From: Aquatica leii
Lineage: Eukaryota; Arthropoda; Insecta; Coleoptera; Lampyridae
Direction of reading: 5' to 3'
DNA length: 64,000 nucleotides
Assembly: GCA_035610365.1 (NCBI GenBank)
Contig: CM069432.1
Location: 11,842,001 to 11,906,000, forward strand
Of the stretch, positions 11,899 to 22,310 are shown piece by piece (the stretch's first letter is position 1; the number at the start of each line of letters is the position of its first letter). The notes beneath the pieces are model-generated. The model made no database searches. It was not told where the DNA came from and saw only the letters and a program-made list of their open reading frames with translations. The translations under genes were made by a program, and so were the position numbers.

Positions 11899-11936
11899 CT
11901 GACGTTTCGCAAGACATTGCAGCTTGCATCTTCAGA
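11899..11936 (-). ncRNA. Hammerhead-ribozyme-like motif of the Penelope-like 3' region
   Basis: On the minus strand the sequence runs CTGAAGA, then GCAAG, a 9-nt loop, CTTGC, then GAAAC. This matches the CUGANGA - stem II - GAAA core of a hammerhead with a 5-bp stem II. Stems I and III are not evident, so activity is uncertain. Hammerhead motifs are known from Penelope-like elements. The plus copy at about 19550-19580 has lost the CTGAAGA half. Confidence 0.4.
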
Positions 11937-12202
11937 GTGGTAAATGTCACTGAAAGAAAAAGTGTAAATGACGATATTTATACCAATAGCAATTAGCGTG
12001 ATTAACGAAAACTTATCTTTCGGTTACCGCTTGACTGACTTCGTTATTACTCGGAGTAAGTGTTTGTGTCCTTTCCAAGAAGGTCGATCTTTGTCTTAGA
12101 GGATATAATACTGGTAGCCAAGATTTGCTGAGTCTTAAACCGTCTTCTCGGTTCATATTACATGGATGTTTTTCAATTTCCACAGCTTTGCGGATTAGTC
12201 TG

Positions 12203-12342
12203 TGTTATGTATTGAATTTATCATACACTCTGTATATAAAATTGTAGTAAAGTCTGAGACGGAGGGGATAAGAGAAAAAGGTCGTCTCGATGCACGTGTT
12301 GCTTCTAATGGTGCTTTTAATTACAACTGTCCTTAAAATATA
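12203..12342 (+). repeat. 5' LTR of the Gypsy element (140 bp)
   Basis: Begins TGTTATGT and ends CCTTAAAATATA. It differs from the 3' LTR at one visible position (A at 12240 versus T at 16640). At 140 bp it is short for an LTR. Confidence 0.92.
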
Positions 12343-12379
12343 AAATTGGCGACGAGATCGGATACAAAATACAATAATT

Positions 12380-13756
12380 ATGACCACGTTCGAAGAATTG
12401 GGGGAAAAATTAAACCAATTAACAGATTTAGTTTCCAGATTAGCAAATATACACGTGGAGCACACACAAATTCCATCCCAAGGTAATGCACGATTTCATT
12501 TCGATGAGTTCAAGATAAATTCAAGCGAATCCATTGAAGACTATTTCAATCGATTTAAGTTACAACTGGAGCTGTGTAACATTCCTACAATTAAATGGGC
12601 CTCTCATTTGCGTGTCCACATGGGTGCCGAGCTAAATTCCACCTTAAACAACTTATCGTATCCAACTCCAGTCGACGAGTTGAATTTCGAATGAATTAAA
12701 GCAAAGCTTGTGGAGCATCTTGTGAAATCGAAGAACAAATACAGCGAAGCTATTAATTTTCGTAAAATTTTTCACAAGCCAGATGAACCTTGAATTGAAT
12801 TCATATCACGACTGAAAGCCGGAGCACGATACTGCCAGTTCAACACATTTTTGAACTATTCCTTAATTATTCAATTTATTCATGGAGTGCAAAGAGATGA
12901 TATTCGCGACGAAACAGTTAGTCGTAAACCTGACGTGTTTCAAGATGTTATTAAAATAGCGTTAGAAATGGAAGCTACACGGGAAGCTGCAAGCTTAATG
13001 AAACATAACTCCGTAAGTACAGAAATGCAATATAAGTTTTCGCATGAAAGTAGACCAAAAATTAAGAAACAGACAAATTTAAGACAAAAATCACGCTCAC
13101 GCAGTAATTACCCATCTTATAATAGACAGAGCACAAATTCCAATCTTTCTAATAAAAACTCTATTCCTGGAGCATGTAATTCTTGTGGTGGTACTCACTG
13201 GCGTCGTTATTGCAAATTCTGGCATGCACAGTGTCACATATGCAAACGTACAGGTCACATCGCTAAAGTCTGCAAAAGCGGAGAGTCCGAAAACAAGGCA
13301 CAACCAAGTGTAAATGAAATTCAGTCCTCTGAATCAAATTCAGAATTTCTCCAAGTTTCTGTTAATTCTATAATTGAGTGTACTCCAAGAACAGTCATTA
13401 ATATTCTTCTTAACAACAAACCAATTTGTATGGAATTAGATACAGGAGGTGCATGTTCTATTATTAGTATTGATGTCCTAAAGAAGACAATTCCTAATGC
13501 AAAACTTCTCCCTACTACTCGTAAATTTTCCAGTTATACGAAAAATAGTTTTAAATGCCTAGGGAATGTTCAGGTTGATGTAACGTATAAAGCTCGAACC
13601 AAACTACTCACCTCTACGTTGTTGATTTTCCAGCTGATAATATATTTGGCCGCGAATGAATCACTCATTTTACCAATCTTCTTTCCTTCCAAGAATTCTT
13701 TCCCACTAATAAATTGGAAGAAGTACAAACGTCAGCTGTTGAAAACAACATTTTAG
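12380..13756 (+). pseudogene. Gypsy gag with two zinc knuckles and start of protease
   Basis: Starts at 12380 ('MTTFEELGEKLNQLTDLVSR'). One frame runs to 13756 with TGA stops at 12692-12694 and 12791-12793. The N-terminal half is a capsid-like helical region with 'ESIEDYFNRFKLQLEL'. A basic linker leads to two CCHC-type knuckles near 13176-13275 ('CNSCGGTHWRRYC' and 'CHICKRTGHIAKVC'), which bind the element RNA. The frame then enters the aspartic protease with 'MELDTGGACSII' (about 13430), where DTG is the active site. The protease reading moves to another frame near 13610, where a further TGA occurs. Two stops within gag mean this copy could not make Gag without help. Confidence 0.9.
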
Positions 13757-16477
13757 TTCAACTAAGCAATCTCATGACGAAATATGATAATTTATTTAGT
13801 GACATAGCAGGTACACTTGAAGGACCTTCGGTTCAATTGCATCTTAAAACAGATGCTAAACCAATTTTTGCAAGAGCACGTCCCATTCCCTACTCTCTTC
13901 GAGATCTATATGCTCAAGAAATTGATAAAAAAATACAATACGGATTCTATTCTAAAGTTACTCACTCTGAATGGGCTTCTCCAACCCATATAGTTATCAA
14001 AGGTAATAAATTAAGAATTACCGGTGACTACAAATCAACTCTCAATCCGCAATTGATCATTGATGAGCATCCCATTCCTAAGATAGAAGACATATTCAAT
14101 AAACTACATAACGCAAAAGTCTTTTGTAGGTTAGACGTTACGGACGCTTTTATGAGTTTACCCTGTAACGAAAATTCTTGCGAAATGATGACATTAAACA
14201 CCCCTACTCACGGACTTATCATGCCTACAAGAGCGCAGTATGGAGTAGCTAGTATTCCTGCCATATGGCAACGTCGTCTTGAAGAAATACTTCATGGAGT
14301 ACAAGGATCTGTTAATTTCTTCGACGATATTTTAGTTTTTGCTGATTCTTCTAAAAATCTACTCACCGTCCTTCAAGGAGTGTTTGAGAAACTACTGAAA
14401 TCCGGGTTGAAAGTAAAACGTTCTAAGTGTAAATTTCTGTTGGATAGCGTAGAATTCCTTGGCTATAAAATTGACGGGTCTGGTCTACATAAACTAGACA
14501 AACATGTGAAAGCAATTGTTAAGGCTTCTAAACCGAGGAATCCTGATGAACTGCGAACCTTCCTTGGGAAAGTTACATACTATCATTCTTTCATTCCCAA
14601 TTTATCTACTATTACATTTCCATTAAGGGAAATGTTGAAAGCAAACAGTTTCAATTGGACTAAAGAAAGAATTGAGTTGTTTAAACAATTAAAATCCGAA
14701 TTGACTTCAGATAATGTGTTAACTCCGTACAATTCTCAACTGCCATTAATTTTAGCTGTAGATGCAAGTCCAGTCGCTTTAGGTGCAGTCCCTTCGCACA
14801 TAATGCCTGATGGGAAGGAAAGACCAATTGCGTATGCTAGCAAATCTCTTACTTACTTCAACAGAAAAGGCTTATCCTCAAAGAGATAAAGAAGCCTTGA
14901 GTATTGTTTGGGGGGTGAAAAAGTTTTTTTCAATATGTATACGGTCGTAAGTTTACAATCTTTACCGACAACAAACCTGTGTCTCACATATTTGCTCCAA
15001 ATGCTCTTCTGCCTAAATTCACCTTATCACGTTGTGCAAACTATGCTAGTTATTTATCTAATTTTAATTACGAGATCAGACATAAAAGTTCAAAAGAGAA
15101 TATTAATGCAGATTACTTATCGAGAATTCCAAATTCAGAAAATCAAATAGAATTGGATCATTTTGATTGCTTTGTTCAGAAACAAATCTGTCAATTGCCT
15201 GTAACTTCAGACGAAATTGCTTCTGAAACTAGTAAAGATCCAAAATTATCACAATTGTTAATTGCTATTCAAGAAGAAAAAAATTTAGCTACGTTAGGGT
15301 ATTCAGGAAGAGCGCTAGATTATTCTCAATCATGCAATTGCTTAATGCTCGGACACAGAATTGTCATTCCTTCTAAACTACAAAATAAACTACTTGAAGA
15401 GTTACACATGGCGCACATCGGTATCGTCAAAATGAAAGGTCTAGCCCGATCTGTTATCTACTGGCCCAATATCGATCGCGATATTGAACAATTAGCTAAA
15501 AATTGCGAAGCTTGTCTTAAGAATTCTAAAATGCCAACTAAAAATAACACTCATCATTGGGAATATCCTGACAAACCATGGAGCCGTATCCACACTGATT
15601 ATGCCGGTCCGATTTGTGGAAAATACTTACTTATTGTTGTTGACGCTTATTCTAAATGGATGCAAGTTACCATTACTTCATCCATGACTAGTGAAGAAAC
15701 CTGCAAGTTGCTACATGATTTATTTTCCCTATATGGTGTACCAGACACTGTTGTATCGGACAACGGAACGTCTTTTACTTCAAATACCTTTAACCTATCG
15801 CTCCATACGTTCAAACTATGAAAAGAGCTCTATACAGCATGAGAGCTACAGCTAGTAATCTTCGAGAATGTATAAACCTTTTTCTCCAACAATATCACCG
15901 AGCTCCTCATCAAACTACCGGACAACCACCTTCACTGCTGTTCCTTGGCAGAACCATACAATCTCGAATCGACACTATCCGCCCAGACTTAAGACGTGAA
16001 ATACTACAAAAAAATAATGACGTTATTAATCTTCGGTCATTTGCTGTGGGAGATCCAGTTATGTTTCGCATATACAACAAGTCACATCCATGGCAGTATG
16101 GTACCATTGTATCAAAATTTGGAAATCTTCATTAGGAAGTCGAACATTAAGGCATTCGCCACAAGCGACACGTCGATCAACTGATATCTCGTGGTAAATT
16201 AAGAAACCCATCAACTCAGAAGATCCAAGCACTTGAGCAAAGAAGACGAATAAAATACTACGAGTCCTCCTCTGCAACCACAACTCCGAAGACTCGAACA
16301 GTCCGATTTTTAGAAGAACCTAGAAGCTTAGCCGAAACCCAACCTCAAACAGAAGAACCCAAGACTACAAGCCCAGCTGAACTCGAAGCCAGAGCTTCTA
16401 TGCCACCAGCCGACAAACCTCAAACCAGACGATCCACAAGAGACAGGAAGCCACGGCGTCCATACTCACCAATATAA
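13610..16477 (+). pseudogene. Gypsy pol: protease end, RT, RNase H, integrase (catalytic Glu region deleted)
   Basis: The RT is open at 13714-14889: 'CRLDVTDAFMSLPC', 'GVASIPAIWQR', catalytic 'NFFDDILVFA' and 'FLGKVTYYHSFIPN'. The RNase H begins at 'LAVDASPVALGAV'. A frameshift near 14865 moves the rest to another frame (14979-15821), which carries the HHCC zinc-binding part of integrase ('HIGIVKMKGLARSVIYWPN', 'CEACL') and the core 'IHTDYAGPI' and 'VVSDNGTSF'. About 15785-15815 the expected segment with the third catalytic residue (Glu in NG-x-AER) is missing, and the text resumes in another frame at 'VQTMKRALYSM'. The C-terminal tail, rich in Pro, Thr and Arg, runs to 16477 after another break near 16130. 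Confidence 0.9.
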
Positions 16478-16485
16478 AATTCTAA

Positions 16486-16576
16486 TAAATGTAAAATTTT
16501 AAATTTTGGTAAATGTAAAATTTTAAATTTTAGTAAATGTAAAATTTTAAATTTTAGTGAATGTAAAATTTTAAAA
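16486..16576 (+). repeat. 24-bp tandem repeat before the 3' LTR
   Basis: Four head-to-tail copies of about 24 bp, each built on TAAATGTAAAATTTTAAATT, start at 16486, 16510, 16534 and 16558. They lie between the pol stop (16477) and the polypurine tract, a place where Gypsy elements often carry variable-number repeats. Confidence 0.9.
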
Positions 16577-16602
16577 TTGTTTTTCAAATAGGTGTGGAGA
16601 AT

Positions 16603-16742
16603 TGTTATGTATTGAATTTATCATACACTCTGTATATAATATTGTAGTAAAGTCTGAGACGGAGGGGATAAGAGAAAAAGGTCGTCTCGATGCACGTGTT
16701 GCTTCTAATGGTGCTTTTAATTACAACTGTCCTTAAAATATA
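16603..16742 (+). repeat. 3' LTR of the Gypsy element (140 bp)
   Basis: Nearly identical to 12203-12342 (one difference seen). It is followed by TA and then AGTCTG, where the Penelope-like sequence resumes. Confidence 0.92.
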
Positions 16743-16755
16743 TAAGTCTGGGAAA

Positions 16756-17079
16756 TTAGAAAGGAGTTCTAGCCAACACTTTAGTTTGGTCAAAGTTCAG
16801 CGTGTGTCCTTGGTTCCACACGTGTTCGGCCACTGCTAATTTAGTAACTTTGCGGTGTTTGTAATCAGCCATGTGTTCTTTTACTCTAACTTCAATAGAG
16901 CGTCCCGTCTGTCCTATATAACTAGATCCACAGGAACAAGGAATTTTGTAAACTCCGGTATGTTTTAGAGCCCCTTGTTTGTCTTTAGCAGATGTAAACC
17001 AGGTGTTCCGGGTATCCTTAGTCGTAAAGACGGTTTTAATATTATGTTTCTTTAGCACCCTGCTTATTTTGTCTGTCAA
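16756..17079 (-). pseudogene. GIY-YIG endonuclease part of the minus Penelope-like copy
   Basis: An open minus frame that matches the plus copy residue for residue with few changes: 'DKISRVLKKHNIKTVFTTKD', 'GVYKIPCSCGSSYIGQTGRS' and 'VAEHVWNQGHTLNFDQ'. The CxC and the YIGxTxRS block define the Penelope-type GIY-YIG endonuclease, which nicks target DNA for priming. The upstream RT part continues as decayed sequence to about 17340. The downstream end is displaced to 12202-11940 by the Gypsy insertion. Confidence 0.88.
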
Positions 17080-17349
17080 AAGTATTGTAAATAAGCGGTG
17101 CTAGTAGGAGGTGATAAGTCTTCTTTGACTTTTGGATTTATTGCTCTTTTGCATGCGTTTTAGATTTTTTTGAACCCGTATCCATTTTGTTGTAGGGACT
17201 TCAACAGTGTTTCCTTTTCCTTTTGTAGATTTTCATTATCTGACACACATATAGCTCTTTTGACTAAAGTATGCAAAACAGTAATCTTCTGTACTGGATG
17301 GTGGTGAGATTCGGCGTTTAAGTATCTATTAATAGCTACTTACAGACCT

Positions 17350-18892
17350 AGCATTTCTAAAACGTTGCCGAGACCACAACGTATTACCATCGTGTATAAG
17401 AATTAAACATCATTTTCTAAATTCTCATACTGAACGAATTTTTCGCAAAGCTGGCTTCGAACTGTTACGTTCGGAAATTCACAATAAACGCAAAGTACTG
17501 GATTCTGTCAGCAAATAGTTATACAAGCTACATTTAACTTTGTCTAACAAATTAGAATACTCGATATGGGTAAAAATAGATGCTATCACTACGATACAAG
17601 CTAACAAGATTTATGAACAATCAAAAATAAAACAAACTAAGAAATTCGAGCGATTACATCCTTCACAGCCTAAGAAAACGTTAGACGACCATAAAGTAAT
17701 TGTCAACCTAACAGACAGGGTTTTGGATGCACAGACCACATCCTTGTTAAAGAAGGGTTTTAATTACGCCGCAGACATGAGAGAGATGCAGCTAGGCGGT
17801 TACGTGAGAATAAGGACATTTTAGTATTGAGAACAGATAAAGGAAACGCTACAGTCGTTATGAACATACAAGATTACAACGACAAAATGACGAACTTACT
17901 TTCAGAAGATTGCTACATACGTCTACAGAGAAACCCTTTAAACTCCTTGTGCACTAAGATAAACTCCGCCATCAAAAACTCCACTACTATAGATATTAAC
18001 ATGAAACAAACTTTAATTGTCAAAAATCCGGTTATGCCACGAATCTACGGTCTTCCCAAGATACACAAAGAAGGAGTCCCCCTTCGACCGATAGTGAGAA
18101 CCATCAATTCACCAACCCAATCGTTAGCACGTTATCTAGCTGCAAAACTCTTGCCGTTGACAGGAAATACAGAAACTCACATTAAAGATTCTACAGACTT
18201 TGTAGAGAAAATTAAGAACTTACAACAAAAGACGATATTCTAGTCAGCTTTGACGTGGTATCTCTTTTTACTAAAGTCCCGGTCGACGAAGTGTTGTTTT
18301 TGTTCAAGGAGAGAATTACTGAAGAAAAAGTTCTGCTCATCGAACTCTGCCTTAAAAACACTTATTTCAGTTATAACGACAACTTGTTTAGACAAGTAGA
18401 AGAAGCGGCGATGGGTTCACCGCTCTCTCCAGTTATAGCCAATATTTACATGGAATATTTTGAAACTGAAACTATGAAAAATGTTGAGTTAAAACCAAAA
18501 ACTTGGTTCAGATATGTTAAAGATACGTTTGTTGTATGGCCTCATGGAAAGATAAACTAAATCAGTTCTTTCAACATCTAAACTCTGCACATAACGGCAT
18601 TAAATTTACTATGGAGTTAGAACATAACAACAGTCTAGCCTTTCTTGATGTACTAATGATAAGGAAAAATAACGGAAAATTGGGGCATTCCGTTTATAGA
18701 AACGGAACGCACACTAATAGATACTTAAATGCCGAATCTCGCCACCATCCAGTACAGAAGATTACTGCTTTGCATACTTTAGACAAAATAGCTATACGTG
18801 TGTCAGATAATGAAAATCTACAAAAGAAAAAGGAAACACTGTTGGAGTCCCTACAACAAAATGGATCCAAAACGCATGGAAAAGAGCAATAA
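17350..18892 (+). pseudogene. Penelope-like reverse transcriptase, frameshifted
   Basis: The N-terminal block at 17350-17516 ('FLKRCRDHNVLPSCIRI') is typical of Penelope-like proteins and lies before a TAG near 17517. The rest is in several frames: 17540-17824, 17827-18243 ('RTDKGNATVVM', 'MPRIYGLPKIHKEGVPLRPI'), 18255-18560 ('GSPLSPVIANIYMEYF') and 18536-18892 ('LNSAHNGIKFTMELEHNNSL', 'GHSVYRNGTHTNRYLN'). The catalytic YxDD box reads 'RYVKDTFVVW' near 18512, so the first metal-binding Asp is Lys. The RT is therefore inactive as well as broken. Confidence 0.9.
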
Positions 18893-18951
18893 ATCCAAAA
18901 GTCAAAAAAGACTTATCACCTCCTACTAGCACCGCTTATTTACCATACTGT

Positions 18952-19476
18952 ATGGGTTCGACAGACAAAATAAGCAGGGTGCTAAAGAAACATAATATTA
19001 AAACCGTCTTTACGACTAAGGATACCCTGAACACCTGGTTTACATCTGCTAAAGACAAACAAGGGGCTCTAAAACATGCGGAAGTTTACAAAATTCCTTG
19101 TTCCTGTGGATCTAGTTATATAGGACAGACGGAACGCTCTATTGAAGTTAGAGTAAAAAAACATATGGCTGATTGCAAACACCGCAGAGTTACTAAATTA
19201 GCAGTGGCCGAACACGTGTGGAACCAAGGACACACGCTGAACTTTGACCAAACTAAAGTGTTGGCTAAAACTCCTTTCTACTTTCCCAGACTAATCCGCG
19301 AAGCTGTGGAAATAGAAAAACATCCATGTAATATGAACCAAGAAGACGGTTTAAGACTCAGCAAATCTTGGCTACCAGTATTATATCTTCTAAGACAAAG
19401 ATCGACCTTCTTGGAAACGACACAAACACTTACTCCGAGTAATAACGAAGTCAGTCAAGCGGTAACGGAAAGATAA
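18952..19476 (+). pseudogene. Penelope-like GIY-YIG endonuclease domain, open frame
   Basis: A 174-codon open frame: 'DKISRVLKKHNIKTVFTTKD', then 'VYKIPCSCGSSYIGQT' (the GIY-YIG core in its Penelope form), 'RVKKHMADCKHR', 'AVAEHVWNQGH' and a C-terminal helix with 'REAVEIEKHPCNMNQEDG'. The domain is complete but detached from the RT by a frameshift near 18890. It shares high identity with the minus copy at 16756-17079, so both derive from one subfamily. Confidence 0.9.
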
Positions 19477-19599
19477 ATTTTCGTTAATCACGCTAATTGC
19501 TATTGGTATAAATATCGTCATTTACACTTTTTCTTTCAGTGACATTTACCACTCTGCAATGTCTTGCGAAACGTCAGCAGAAGTCCTTAGCTCTATTCT

Positions 19600-22310
19600 T
19601 TTTAAAGGATTAAAATATACAGGGTTTACACGGAAACATTTAATGCATCATCGCATTATTGTTTTGGCAATGCTCTTTCCTGAAATAGGGCAATATTGCT
19701 CGCGAATACATGAAAGTAATTGCTGTGCTCCACAATGTAGTAGCGTATTATGGAAATGTTTGAATAACAGTTCGGTGAGAGGATGATTTTTAGGTAGTAG
19801 CACTAGATGTTTTTTAGCGTAGCTAAATCTACAATTTTTGATACGACCACCTACTCTGGTAATCTGGTCTTTGTCCAAAAAGGGGTTTAAAAGTAAAATA
19901 TTTAAAGAAGCTTTTAGTTGGTGTTTATATTTTGAACTTGTGAATCGCAAAAATTCTGACATGTTTTGATTGAGAAATTTGATTCCTGTAACTCGGTTAC
20001 TGTTAGAGTGCCAAGGAGGCGAATATGTGAAGGTTTTTTGCAATTTGATACGAATCTAAGAATGTAGTTTCACAAAACTTGAAAATTTATGAAACCTTGT
20101 GCATAAGTTGGGCTAGTAGTACAGCTGAACATAATTCCAGTCTTGGTATAGTTACAGTATGCAATGGAGCAACCCTAGATTTAAAGCACTGTAGATGTGT
20201 TGAAACATGATTACCGAAATTGCACCTTACATAAATGCACGCAGCGTATGCGACAGAACTGCTGTCACAAAAACCGTGCAGCTGAATTTAGATGAAAGTA
20301 ATTGCGAATTGAAATTCAGTCACTGAGAGTGACTGATTCATCCCATGAAAGTTTGAGTTCCCAGAGCCGTTGAATTATGATTTTTCCTGTAATTAAAATA
20401 AAAGAGAGCAAACCCAATGGGTCAAAAAGCTGAGATACTGTGGATAGAACAGTTCGTTTTGTAATGCAAGAATCATTGTTGTGCAGTTGCACATTGTAAT
20501 AAATGTAATCAGAAACAGAGTTTCATGAATAGCCTAGCGCCTTTGCGTTAGAACGTTCTCCCAGAGGAACAATGAAAAATGGAGTATTCGACTCGGTCTG
20601 CTGAATGACAATTGGACTGTTTGATAAACATTTTCGAATTTGACTGTATCAAAAATTTCAATTATTTCTTTCTTTACCTGCAATACCTCCTCCACAGTAT
20701 CAGCTGTGAAGAATAAGTCATCCATGTAAAACGAAGTTTTTATGACTTCAGATGTCTGGAAATTTAACCTTGTTTTGATTAGCTAGGTATTCTAAACATT
20801 TAGTTGTTAAATAGCTAGCGGATGCGGTGCCATACGTAATCGTATTAAGCTAATATGTACCGACAGGTTGTTCTGGATTGTCTCGCAATAATATGCACTA
20901 AAATTTTCGTAAAGCTGAATGTACCTTAATCAAGCGATACATTTTTTCGCAATCTCCTGTAAGCGCTATTTTACCTTGTCGGAAACGTAATAATATTGAA
21001 AGCAAGTCACCTTTGTGATGTTGTTTGAATCCGCATTTGCACTACCATCGAAGACAATGAGAATTTTTGTTGTTAACGAATTCGCTTTGAATATTGCATG
21101 GCGTGGAAGATCAAAATTTGGTATATTTTTATTGACATTTGACCATCAATAGTGGAAATTGTGTGTTCATGGTTGATCATATTACTGTCTACTTTGGTAG
21201 CAGGTCTACTGTATGTACTCATGAATAAATTTTGAGTATTCCTGGTGAACGGAAGGGTTTTTAGTAAATTTATTTTCCAGGCTGTAAAGTCTATCTTGAG
21301 CATGTTTTTTGGAATCGCCTAGCAAAGATAGTTTTGAGTTAAAAGGTATTGAAACAATGAGTGTGCCAGTTTGATCTTGCGTCACAGTTTCAGCAAAGCA
21401 AATTGTTCTTCGGAAGACAATAAAGAAATAGAGTTTTGTGGTTGAATATTTTCAACTCGTCAAAAGTTTGCAAGTGACATATGAAGAGTCTCATTACTAG
21501 TACTCATTTCGTAAGAGTAATGTTACAAGTACTTAAGTTAAGTTGGTAGTTTTCTTTACCATGATAACCTGAAATAACCCAACCAAGCAGAGTTTTTTTT
21601 GTAGCGTGGGCATATCTCGCCCTATTCACATTTGCCCGATACATAATAAACGGTAAAAATGAGTAGCACCTATAAGAACATCGATGGGACTGGATTTATA
21701 GAAATTTGTATCTGCTAACCTTATGTTAGATGGAATATCAAGAGAAGACTTGTCGAAACTCCTAATTGGCAGGTTTCGAGTAATCTTAGGATTCGCTAGA
21801 CAGGATAAGTTAGTATGAAATGTATTGTTTGACGAAGAAATCTTCACATTAACAGCTCTGTTCAAAAGAGAGGAATTTCCAATAATACCAATAACTGAAG
21901 CATTTATTATAGTAGGCACGTGAGCTAATTTACTGCACAAACTGTTTGTTATGAAACTGATTTGAGAAGCTGAGTCCAAAAAACATCTTGCATTTATCCA
22001 TTTATTATCTTTTGTTAGAACTCTAATAACAGCAGTTGAAAGCAAAACCTGATTGGAGTTTGCACATGATAAACTAGTTTGTTCGGATGCAGATGAAGCA
22101 TTTGAGATCGATGCACCTCGCGAAGTGGAATTCTTATCGTACTGTAAATTCCCTGAAGGCGAATTCACTTCACAGTTAGTAAAACACAAAAAGCTATTAT
22201 GTAATTTTTGGCGAAATTTATATTTATGCTTTGAATTGCATTTGAAGCTACTACTATGCTTTAAACAATTTTTGCAGATTTTTAATTTGTTGACCTTTTC
22301 TAAACGCTTT
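19600..22310 (-). pseudogene. BEL/Pao retrotransposon remnant (minus)
   Basis: Reading right to left: a cysteine-rich gag end (about 22260-22190, CxxC and CxxxC pairs), a retropepsin at 22050-21640 with 'ARCFLDSASQISFI' (DSA in place of DSG/DTG), a strongly decayed RT in which only 'MDDLFFTADTVEEV' (20725) is clear, and the integrase N-terminal region at 20043-19648 with 'RVGGRIKNCRFSYAKKHLVL' followed by 'HPLTELLFKHFHNTLLHCGA'. This order and wording are characteristic of BEL/Pao. No LTRs were found. The left end meets the truncated Penelope-like copy and the right end meets the hAT fragment. Confidence 0.82.

Larger units (their letters stand above)
12203..16742 (+). mobile_element. Gypsy-type LTR retrotransposon, young copy with defective genes
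   Basis: A complete 4.54-kb element. LTRs lie at 12203-12342 and 16603-16742. A primer-binding-site-like TGGCGACGAGATCGG follows the 5' LTR at about 12347, and a purine-rich GGTGTGGAGAAT precedes the 3' LTR. Gene order is gag, protease, RT, RNase H, integrase, the Gypsy (Ty3) order. It is inserted in the minus Penelope-like copy; AGTCTG at 12197-12202 and 16745-16750 is the apparent target duplication. No env-like frame is seen. Confidence 0.93.
11720..17340 (-). mobile_element. Penelope-like element, minus copy, split by a Gypsy insertion
   Basis: Two blocks, 11720-12202 and 16745-17340, are reverse complements of consecutive parts of the plus-strand Penelope-like copy at 17345-19580 and are separated only by the LTR retrotransposon at 12203-16742. 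The right block covers the end of the RT region and the GIY-YIG endonuclease. The left block holds the last codons and the 3' untranslated region. The 5' end stops at about 17340, where the plus copy begins head-to-head. AGTCTG is present on both sides of the Gypsy insert. Confidence 0.85.
17345..19580 (+). mobile_element. Penelope-like retroelement, plus copy
   Basis: A long Penelope-like copy whose coding region (17350-19476) runs from the N-terminal conserved block through RT to GIY-YIG. It begins head-to-head with the minus copy at about 17340. Its 3' part (19480-19580) matches the minus copy's 3' region, including the stretch around GCGAAACGTCAG, and then changes abruptly into BEL-like sequence. 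A 13-bp stretch found in the minus copy, including most of the CTGAAGA box, is absent here. Confidence 0.88.

Noticed and set aside
12692-13670. Alternative genetic code with TGA as Trp
   Set aside because: Other elements here contain TAA and TAG stops as well, and nuclear insect genes use the standard code. Transition-type mutation explains the TGA codons.
16486-16576. CRISPR-like array
   Set aside because: Units are contiguous 24-bp tandem copies without spacers, within a eukaryotic LTR element.
22053-22310. N-terminal extension of the hAT transposase
   Set aside because: The minus strand here encodes a clear BEL retropepsin (FLDSASQISF), so the plus frame is an accident.
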